This document shows positions 1 to 5,956 of a DNA stretch of 8,914 nucleotides, in pieces. Below the pieces are notes generated by a model, which saw only the letters and a program-made list of their open reading frames with translations, ran no database searches and was not told where the DNA came from. The stretch is from contig JAHENN010000297.1 in the NCBI GenBank assembly GCA_018609665.1, positions 1 to 8,914 of the forward strand. The letters run 5' to 3'. The first letter of the stretch is position 1. The number at the start of each line of letters is the position of its first letter. The translations under genes and the position numbers were made by a program. Source of the DNA: Haloarculaceae archaeon (GTDB taxonomy: Archaea > Halobacteriota > Halobacteria > Halobacteriales > Haloarculaceae).

Positions 1-120
1 TACAACATGGAGGAGCTGAAGAACGTCCCCTGGTACAAGGACATCGACCCGCTCGCCTCGCGGGAGCCGGACCGGGGCGGCTGGATCGGCGAGGGCGAGG
101 GCGAGGTCGACTACCAGTGA
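1..120 (+). CDS. C-terminal 39 residues of an unidentified protein (5' end outside window)
   Basis: An open frame runs from the first base to a TGA at 118-120. Its codon use is haloarchaeal, with G or C in nearly every third position. The visible tail contains the stretch NVPWYKDIDPLASREPDRGG and then a Gly/Glu-rich end (GEGEGEVDYQ). The acidic, soluble tail is typical of a cytoplasmic haloarchaeal protein, and no membrane segment or catalytic motif is visible. I do not recognise the family from this fragment. The gene converges on the minus-strand metallophosphoesterase gene, with a 191-bp gap that holds a hairpin. Confidence 0.7.
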   Translation, partial: YNMEELKNVPWYKDIDPLASREPDRGGWIGEGEGEVDYQ

Positions 121-159
121 GCCTCCGGCGGGCGTAGCCCCGGCCCGGGCCGAACGGAG

Positions 160-177
160 CGGGACGTCGGCGTCCCG
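160..177. terminator. Hairpin between convergent genes, possible 3'-end element
   Basis: CGGGACG at 160-166 and CGTCCCG at 171-177 form a perfect 7-bp stem closing a TCGG tetraloop, 40 bp after the upstream stop codon. A perfect 12-bp palindrome, CGGCCCGGGCCG, lies just before it at 141-152. There is no strong T-run after it. Archaeal termination mainly uses T-tracts, so this may be an RNA 3'-end or stability structure rather than a classical terminator. Confidence 0.35.
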
Positions 178-311
178 GTTCGTTGCCGACCCGCCGGACG
201 GCCGCCGAACCGGGCATCGTCCGTTCCGTGCGCCGTTTCTCGCGAGCTGCCACCGCAACCCGGGACCACCGCACGGGACGGTGCGCCCCGGCGACGCTCC
301 GTCTGCGGGCG

Positions 312-2221
312 TTACTCGGCCTCGACCCGGAGCCGGAGGGTCTCGTCCGCACTGACCTCGTAGCGCACCCGGGCGTCCTGCTGGTTCGTGCCGCGGCGTC
401 GCCACAGAAGGTCGCCGCCCTCGACGGAGAGGTCGCTGCCGGTCTCCAGCGAGACCAGAACGCTACCGTCGACGGCCACATTCAGGCCGTTTTCGATTTC
501 GAACTCGACGTGCTCCGGACCCGCGTCGAGCCGTCGGCTGTTCAGGAAGTACGACGGGTGCGAGAACATGCCGAACTGGCCGAGGCTCGAGAACCAGTTG
601 TCCGGCTCCTTCGGGTGGGTACCGAGGAACTCCTCGCTGGCGGGGTAGCCGAGCGTCTCCGGGTCGAGCCGGTCGGCTCCGAGCTCGAGGTCGAAGATCC
701 GCCAGCCCCAGTACTCGCCCGTCGGCAGCGAGGCCGACGTGGTCGTCGTGTCGACGAACAGCGTCCCGTCGCCGTTCGAGAGGATCCCGCCCAGTTCGGC
801 CTGTGAGAAGTCGTCGGTCCGTGTCGTTCCGTCGGGGGCGACGTAGTGGAGCTTCGACCGGTCGCGGCCGAAGTGCCCGGGCGTCTGGGCGATGCTCCCG
901 TCGTCGTGATACCGGCAGACCTGGTCGGCGTGGGAGTGGCCGTTGAGAAACAGCGGCACGCCGAACTCGTTCATCAGGTCGCGGAGTTCGAGACGGCCGT
1001 CGCCGGCCCACGCCCGGCCGCCGAAGGCGGGTGATTTGACTGGTCGTTCGGTGCCGAGTCGATCCGAGACCCGACCGAGGAGCCGGTTCGCCCGCCCGGA
1101 GGCCCGCTGTGCCTCGTCCTCCGGCGTCGGGTCCCACGCCGGGTTGTGGTGTGCGAGCGTGACGACCGTCCCCTCGTCGGTGCCGACGGGGACCCGCTCG
1201 CGCCAGGCCTCGAGCTGCCGCCGGGCCCACGCGAGCTGGTCGCGGCGTATCTGTCCGCCCCACGTCGGCGCGGCTCCCTGCGGGGCGAGACGGTCCTCCG
1301 TCGGCCAGTCGTAGGTGTCGAGCGCGAGGAGATGCAGGTCGGGACGGACTCGATACTGTAGTGGAGTGGGCCGAAGGTCTGCTCGTAGATGACCTTCCCG
1401 TCGATGCCGGCTCCCGGCTGGACGTAGCCGTCGTGGTTCCCGATACACGTGTACACCGGCGCGTCGATGGCGTTGACGATCCGGTAGGCGTCCTCGTACT
1501 CCTGGTAGTAGGCGCCCTGTCCGAACGCCAGGTCGCCGGGACAGAGCACGATGTCGGGGTCCTGTGCGTTGAGTTCGACGACGACCTTCCTGAACGGTCC
1601 CCAGCGGTCCTCGACACCGGTGCCGACGATCTCGGTCGTCCGGAAGAGGAACGGCTCCGGGTCCCGCTCGTCGACGGTCTCCTCGAGACCGGTCGAGACG
1701 CCGCGGAAGTCGCCGGTCTGGGGGTCGGCGACGACGAAGACAGACGGCTCGTCGGGGAACGATTCGCGGACGCTGACGGCCCGCGGCTGGTGGTCCTCGC
1801 CGTCGTCGGTCCGGACGTGGAGGTCGTACATCCCGGGCTCGAAGCGCCGGAAGGCGTCCAGGTCGGGGACGGCGAACCGGGCCGTCGTGTACGACTCGAG
1901 CGGCCAGAGGTCGCTGTCTTCGGCCGTGACCGACTCGACCGCGAGCGGAATCGACGGCGTGACGCTCCCGAAGGAGGCCTCCAGAGAGGCCGACCGCACC
2001 TCGTCCGCGGTCACCTCGACCCGGATCGTCTCGCCCGGTTCGCGGATCTGTGGCACCGCCGACAGCGGGTACCGGATGTCGCGGATCTTCGGCTGGTACG
2101 GAGCGCCGGCCCCGTCGTCGGCGGCCGCGGCGTCGGACCCCGATACAATCGGCACGGCGGCCGCCCCGCCGGCCACCGTTTTCAGCACGCTGCGCCGTCG
2201 AAGGCTGTCTCGTTCCGTCAC
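312..2221 (-). pseudogene. Tat-exported calcineurin-like metallophosphoesterase, broken by a one-base frameshift
   Basis: This gene would encode an exported two-metal phosphoesterase of about 636 residues if one base were restored. The GTG start at 2221 is chosen because a Tat signal follows at once (RRRSVLK, residues 8-14, then a Gly/Ala-rich stretch) and a TATA box lies about 60 bp upstream. Residues about 45-155 look like a beta-rich N-terminal domain. The phosphoesterase core then shows ADPQTGD (D166, with Gln where DxH is usual), GD at 229-230 and GNHD at 261-264. At codon 289 (about 1355-1358) the frame changes. The original frame continues only as nonsense to a stop at 974, giving a 415-residue product. 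The other frame carries on the family sequence with LALDTYDW, LAHHNP and NGHSHAD, a beta-rich tail, and a TAA at 312. Both metal-ligand halves are conserved, so the lesion is recent or is a sequencing error. The preferred substrate cannot be read from the sequence. Confidence 0.85.
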
Positions 2222-2278
2222 ATCGATGCAGCCGAAGAGACGTGAAATGAGCTTTCTGACAAAACCATCAAATAATTG

Positions 2279-2287
2279 ATATATACG
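2279..2287 (-). promoter_or_regulatory. TATA box of the metallophosphoesterase gene
   Basis: On the minus strand the sequence reads CCCGTATATATCAATT, an AT-rich island in GC-rich DNA. The box lies about 60 bp before the GTG start at 2221, so transcription should begin near 2255 and leave a leader of about 30 nt. A second CCCGTATAT copy lies 30 bp further upstream (2311-2319). Confidence 0.55.
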
Positions 2288-2311
2288 GGAACTGTCGTCC
2301 GGGGTCGGCAA

Positions 2312-2328
2312 TATACGGGTACGTACCG
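2312..2328. promoter_or_regulatory. Candidate regulator-binding element upstream of the metallophosphoesterase promoter
   Basis: The plus strand reads TATACGGGTACGTACCG and includes the perfect 10-bp palindrome GGTACGTACC (2318-2327). It matches 13 of 17 positions of an element at 7197-7213 upstream of the phnD promoter. Two of the four differences lie symmetrically on either side of the ACGT core, so dyad symmetry is kept. It lies about 30 bp upstream of the TATA box, where archaeal activators often bind. The TATA-like part could also act as a plus-strand promoter. Confidence 0.4.
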
Positions 2329-2647
2329 TGGGAGCGCAGTCGATGACTCTATCATCGGCCCGGACCGACGCCGCGCGGCCCCGGCGGTCGCTCGACGCCC
2401 GTTCTGCCGACTCGTCGACGGCGGCGGTCACCGTCGTCGCCGCGGTGTTCGCCGGTGCGTCGCCGGGAGTCCGGGACCGTCGGTGAACTCACGCCGGGAG
2501 TGCCGCAGAAAACACTGCCATCTCGACACCCGACCGGTGGAGTGCGGCAGATGTTCGGGCGGGACGCACCGGAAGTGCTCGCACCGCCGGGGTCGTGTCC
2601 CGTCGGACGTGCTGGCCCTCTGGCTCGGGGTTTCGGCCGCGCCGGCA

Positions 2648-2680
2648 CTCGAGGCTTGCACTGCATCGGCGGGCCTCGAG
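2648..2680. repeat. Perfect 8-bp inverted repeat (hairpin)
   Basis: CTCGAGGC at 2648-2655 is complementary to GCCTCGAG at 2673-2680 across a 17-nt loop, and a T-G wobble could extend the stem inward. It lies in non-coding DNA about 195 bp past the end of the minus-strand operon. It could be a transcript 3'-end structure or a relic repeat. Confidence 0.4.
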
Positions 2681-2873
2681 CGGGACAGTAGTGCGTGCGA
2701 AGCCTCCGACCCGGCCGACGTACCGAGTGGTCACGTCGTCTGACGGCGAGATCGGTTCCGATACCCCGGTGACGAACGCGGATTCCTCGGTCGGTCGAGC
2801 GGGCTTCCCGACCCTCGAGTCGACGGCCGAAGACGCCGCCAGGGTCGTGCCGCGGCCGGCGGCGGCATCGTGG

Positions 2874-3545
2874 TCACAGGACGTCACACAGTTCGGACAG
2901 CGAGTCGACCTCGTAGGTCGGGGTGCTCGCCATCGTGGCGTCGGCGTTGTGGTCGCGCCGCACGAGCGCGGCGTCGATGCCCGCACGGTCGGCGGCCAGC
3001 AGGTCCGTCTCGCGGTCGCCGACGTACACGCCGTCGTCGGCACCGAGGGCGTCGAGTGCCCTCGACAGGTAGTGCGGGGACGGTTTGCGGCGACGGTATC
3101 CCTGGAGTCCCGGCGTCCGCCCCCGGACGACCGAGAACGCGTCGAGGCCGTGGTGTTCGACGACGGCGGTCACCGCCCGGTGGTAGTTGTTGCTGACGAC
3201 GCCGAGCCGATACCGGTCGGCGAGGCGGTCGAGGGCGCCGACGTTGTCGTGGAGGCCTCGAACCTCGGCGCGGAGTCGGTCGGCGGTCCGCCGTGCGGAG
3301 TACGTCTCGCGGACGGCGTAGAACGTGACGGGATCGACGCCGACCGTCCGACAGGCGTCGGCGAACCGCTTGCCGTAGGCGTAGTCGGCCAGTGCGTCCC
3401 GGCGGGCCTCGTCGACCGCGAGTCCGTACTCTGCGAGGGCGTCGTCTAGCGCCCGTTCGTGGACGACCGGGTCGCTCGACCGCCCCCGGACGAGGACGCC
3501 GTCCATGTCGAACAGCACGACGCCGTCGGCGTCGGCCGCCGTCAC
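2874..3545 (-). CDS. HAD-superfamily phosphatase (phosphoglycolate-phosphatase-like), last gene of the phn-type operon
   Basis: This 223-residue cytoplasmic hydrolase has all four HAD motifs. They are FDMDGVL (nucleophile D13, acid/base D15), VVSNN (S118), a Lys in RRKPSP (K154) and VGDRETD (D177, D181). Residues about 20-95 form a helical cap of the C1 type, typical of small-molecule phosphomonoesterases. The nucleophile loop is DMDGVL, not the DWAGTT type of phosphonoacetaldehyde hydrolase, so C-P bond cleavage is unlikely. The GTG start is fixed by a GTGA overlap with the stop of the preceding permease gene, implying translational coupling. Being locked to a transporter suggests that it dephosphorylates the imported compound, for example glycerol phosphate or another small phosphoester; this is inference. 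No strong Shine-Dalgarno sequence is visible, which fits coupling. Confidence 0.88.
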   Translation of the reverse strand: MTAADADGVVLFDMDGVLVRGRSSDPVVHERALDDALAEYGLAVDEARRDALADYAYGKRFADACRTVGVDPVTFYAVRETYSARRTADRLRAEVRGLHDNVGALDRLADRYRLGVVSNNYHRAVTAVVEHHGLDAFSVVRGRTPGLQGYRRRKPSPHYLSRALDALGADDGVYVGDRETDLLAADRAGIDAALVRRDHNADATMASTPTYEVDSLSELCDVL

Positions 3546-4336
3546 CGCACCACCGCCCGCGTCCGCGCGGAGACGACCTCGCTGACGACGACGACGCCGA
3601 GGATGGCGAGCAGTATCATCGCGACGGACTCCCAGGCGAAGGCGTTGACCCCGCGGAACAGCTGGACGCCGATTCCGCCGGCGCCGACGAATCCCAGTAC
3701 CGTCGAGTCCCGGACGTTGATGTCCCACCGGTACACCGAGAGCCCGACCAGCGCGGGTTTTATTTGCGGGACGACGCCGTACAGCAGCGTCTGGACCGGC
3801 GAGGCGCCCGCCGCGCGGACCGCGTCGACCTGTCCGGGGTCGATCTCCTCGATCTCCTCGCCGAGCAGCTTCCCGAGGAAGCCGACCGACCGGAAGGCGA
3901 TGGCGACGGTCCCCGCCAGCGGACCGGAGCCGAAGATCACCACAAAGAACAGCGCCCAGATGATGGTGTTCACCGACCGGCTGACGGTCACGATCACCTT
4001 CCCGAGCCAGTACGTGGCGGCGTTGGGCGTCGTGTTCTTGGCGGCCAGCAGCGCGACGGGAACCGCGAGCACGAGCGCGCCGGCGGTTCCGAGCACGGCG
4101 ATGTGAATCGTCTCGATCAGCGGTCCGACGATTTCGCCGGTGTAGGCGACGTCCGGCGGATACATCCGTGTGAGCAGGTCGTTGATCTCCCGCGGAACGG
4201 TGGCGGCGTCGACCCCGCCCATCTCGAGGAACTCCCAGGAGGCGACCACGACGACCGCGCTCACGAGCAGGGCCAGGAACCGCCCGACCCGGCGACGGCG
4301 GTCGAAGCGCCGCCACGTCGCGTCGGCTTCGGTCAC
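3542..4336 (-). CDS. phnE: Phosphonate-type ABC transporter permease, second copy
   Basis: This 264-residue inner-membrane permease belongs to the PhnE family. After a basic N-terminus there is a membrane segment at about residues 18-36, then several more at about 75-100, 112-140 and 235-255. The cytoplasmic EAA loop, which docks with the ATPase, is clear at about 172-191 (AVRAAGASPVQTLLYGVVPQ). A GFVGAGGIG motif follows at 215-223. The start is a GTG that overlaps the TGA of the upstream permease (GTGA), with GGAGG (4342-4346) five bases before it. It is a paralogue of the upstream permease, and the two probably form a heterodimeric channel. Length is normal for the family. The substrate could be a phosphonate, phosphite or phosphoester. 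Confidence 0.93.
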   Translation of the reverse strand: MTEADATWRRFDRRRRVGRFLALLVSAVVVVASWEFLEMGGVDAATVPREINDLLTRMYPPDVAYTGEIVGPLIETIHIAVLGTAGALVLAVPVALLAAKNTTPNAATYWLGKVIVTVSRSVNTIIWALFFVVIFGSGPLAGTVAIAFRSVGFLGKLLGEEIEEIDPGQVDAVRAAGASPVQTLLYGVVPQIKPALVGLSVYRWDINVRDSTVLGFVGAGGIGVQLFRGVNAFAWESVAMILLAILGVVVVSEVVSARTRAVVR

Positions 4337-5133
4337 TGGTACCTCCGGCGGACGAGCGCGCTGACGCCCTCGGCGACGAGCACGACCGCGATGATCGCGA
4401 GCAGGATCGCCGAGACGTAGCCGTAGTCGTAGCGGTTGAACGCGGTGAGCAGCACCGAGCCGATGCCGCCGGCGCCGACGATGCCGACGATGGTCGAGGT
4501 CCGGATGTTGATGTCCCACCGGTACACCGACAGCCCCGCAAATCGCGGGATGACCTGCGGGACGACCCCGTACAGCAGCGTCTGTGCCGGCGAGGCGCCC
4601 GTCGCGCGGACCGCGGCGACGCTTCCCATGTCGATGTCCTCGATGTCCTCGGCGAACAGCTTCGAGAAGAACCCGACCGTCTTGAACGTGATCGTGATGA
4701 TTCCGGCCAGCGGGCCGAGGCCGACCGCCTTCACCACGATGATGGCGACGATGATGGCGTTGAATGCCCGCGAGACGGAGATGAACCCCCGGCCGAGGTA
4801 GTACAGCGGCCGCGGCGAGACGTTCTCGGCGGCCATGAACGCGATCGGCAGGCTGAGGGCGATGCCGGTGACCGTCGACACCATCGCCATGGCGATGCTC
4901 TCGAGCATCTTGTCGACGATCCGGGCCGTCTGCCGGGGCGTCGCCTCGGGCGGGACGAAATCGCCCAGCAGCGCCACCCCGCTCGCGAGCCCGTCGAGGA
5001 ACCGCGAGAGCGACACGCCGAGTCCGACCGTCGACCAGATGAAGAAGCCGACGACGAGCGCGTACACGCCCCACTTGATCTCCCGGCGCCCGAAGACCGT
5101 CGGCCGCTGCCAGGTTCGTTTGCCGGTCGCCAC
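4333..5133 (-). CDS. phnE: Phosphonate-type ABC transporter permease, first copy
   Basis: This PhnE-family membrane protein has 266 residues from the preferred start. A segment at about 22-40 (GVYALVVGFFIWSTVGL) is the first membrane span. Further spans lie near 80-100, 116-150 and 238-257. The EAA loop is at 174-193 (AVRATGASPAQTLLYGVVPQ) and GIVGAGGIG at 217-225. I chose the GTG at 5133 because GGAGG (5142-5146) lies eight bases upstream and the start then falls one base after the stop of the ATPase gene, matching the tight spacing of the operon. A longer form from the GTG at 5184 would add 17 residues and overlap the ATPase gene by 50 bp. The two permeases share near-identical DNA around the YRWDIN and EAA coding regions. 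Confidence 0.92.
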   Translation of the reverse strand: MATGKRTWQRPTVFGRREIKWGVYALVVGFFIWSTVGLGVSLSRFLDGLASGVALLGDFVPPEATPRQTARIVDKMLESIAMAMVSTVTGIALSLPIAFMAAENVSPRPLYYLGRGFISVSRAFNAIIVAIIVVKAVGLGPLAGIITITFKTVGFFSKLFAEDIEDIDMGSVAAVRATGASPAQTLLYGVVPQVIPRFAGLSVYRWDINIRTSTIVGIVGAGGIGSVLLTAFNRYDYGYVSAILLAIIAVVLVAEGVSALVRRRYQ

Positions 5134-5134
5134 G

Positions 5135-5956
5135 TCAGGTTCCTCCGGGTACCGACGGGTCGAGTCCGTCGCGTGCGGTGTCACCGTCCGACCGCGGAAC
5201 CTGCGGCGTCTCGTCCGGGTCGGCGCCGCGGTAGACCGTGTCGAGTCCGGACTCGTCGAGGTCGGCCGGCGTCCCCTCGAAGACGAGTTCGCCGTCGTGA
5301 AGGCCGACGACCCGGTCGGCGTGGTTCAGCGCGAGGTCGACCTCGTGGATGTTGATGAGGACGGGAATCCCGCGGTCGGCGGCGATGTCGGTCAGCAGCG
5401 TCATCACCGTCTCGGACGTCTCCGGGTCAAGGCTGGAGGTCGGTTCGTCGACCAGCAGGATCTTCGGCTGCTGGATGACGGCGCGGGCGATGCCGACGCG
5501 CTGGCGCTGGCCGCCCGACAGCTCGTCCACGCGTTTGTTCTCCATTCCGCCGAGGCCGACGCGGTCGAGTATCTCGTAGGCGCGCTCGACGTCATCGGCC
5601 GGGAACTGCCGCCGGAACGCCTGCCAGTTCGAGACGTAGCCGAGCCGCCCGGTCAGGACGTTCTCCATCACGGTGAGCCGCTCAACGAGATTGTACTCCT
5701 GAAATATCATCCCGATGTCCCGCCGGACCGACCGGAGTTCGTCGCCCTCGAGGGCGGTCAGTTCCGTTCCGTCCAGCCGGATTTTCCCGTCGGTCGGGTC
5801 GGTCAGCCGGTTAATACACCTGATGAAGGTGCTCTTGCCGGCGCCGCTGGGGCCGATCATCGCCACAGTTTCGTTTCCCTCGACCGAGAGGCTGACCCCC
5901 TTCAGGGCCTCGTCGCCGGTCGCGTAGGTCTTCCGGAGGTTCTCGACCTCGAGCAT
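5135..5956 (-). CDS. phnC: Phosphonate-type ABC transporter ATP-binding protein
   Basis: This 273-residue cytoplasmic ATPase would power import through the two PhnE-type permeases. It has the complete ABC motif set: Walker A GPSGAGKST (35-43), Q-loop Gln86 in MIFQEYNLV, signature LSGGQ (146-150), Walker B ILLVDEP (166-172) and switch His204 in NIHEVDLAL. The FQEYNLVERLTVMENVL stretch and the insertion GRLGYVSNWQAFRRQF are characteristic of PhnC rather than of general amino-acid or metal ATPases. The acidic C-terminal extension after about residue 235 is typical of halophilic adaptation. The ATG shares one base with the stop of the binding-protein gene (TGATG), so translation is probably coupled. 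Confidence 0.94.
   Translation of the reverse strand: MLEVENLRKTYATGDEALKGVSLSVEGNETVAMIGPSGAGKSTFIRCINRLTDPTDGKIRLDGTELTALEGDELRSVRRDIGMIFQEYNLVERLTVMENVLTGRLGYVSNWQAFRRQFPADDVERAYEILDRVGLGGMENKRVDELSGGQRQRVGIARAVIQQPKILLVDEPTSSLDPETSETVMTLLTDIAADRGIPVLINIHEVDLALNHADRVVGLHDGELVFEGTPADLDESGLDTVYRGADPDETPQVPRSDGDTARDGLDPSVPGGT
5142..5146 (-). promoter_or_regulatory. Shine-Dalgarno site deciding the start of the first permease
   Basis: GGAGG on the minus strand, inside the end of the ATPase gene, is eight bases before the GTG at 5133. The alternative GTG at 5184 lies upstream of this site and cannot use it. The second permease has the same arrangement, with GGAGG at 4342-4346 five bases before its GTG at 4336. 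Confidence 0.6.

Larger units (their letters stand above)
2288..2873. other. Gene-poor intergenic region
   Basis: No convincing gene lies here, and the open frames on both strands lack recognisable protein features. One weak candidate is a plus-strand 47-codon ORF at 2343-2486, with an Ala/Val-rich stretch (STAAVTVVAAVFAGA) and a TATA-like box about 30 bp upstream that would fit a leaderless mRNA. A perfect 8-bp inverted repeat, CTCGAGGC/GCCTCGAG, spans 2648-2680 with a 17-nt loop. GC-rich complementary blocks (GCCGCC at 2835-2840, GGCGGC at 2861-2866) lie just beyond the stop codon of the HAD gene and could form its 3'-end hairpin. Confidence 0.5.

Noticed and set aside
463..1617. Minus-strand 384-codon open frame overlapping the metallophosphoesterase
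   Set aside because: Arg/Ser/Pro-rich translation without motifs; it is the third frame of a GC-rich gene and not a separate protein.
1361..2245. Plus-strand 294-codon open frame opposite the metallophosphoesterase
   Set aside because: Antisense shadow: repetitive Val/Asp/Arg composition with no domain, while the opposite strand has clear catalytic motifs.
2276..2743. Plus-strand 155-codon frame with several Cys/His residues
   Set aside because: The Cys spacing (CGRCSGGTHRKC) hints at a zinc ribbon, but the frame starts at TTG, its composition is Arg-rich noise, and no consistent pairs of CxxC motifs occur.
2489..3043. Minus-strand 184-codon frame reaching past the HAD gene end
   Set aside because: Its upstream half is an out-of-frame reading of the HAD gene; the rest has no recognisable features.
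2874..3545. Reading the HAD gene as phosphonoacetaldehyde hydrolase (phnX)
   Set aside because: The nucleophile loop is DMDGVL rather than the phosphonatase DWAGTT type, so the operon context alone does not justify the name.
3392..4420. Plus-strand 342-codon frame opposite the permeases
   Set aside because: Asp/Arg/His-rich antisense translation; the minus strand encodes conserved permease motifs throughout.
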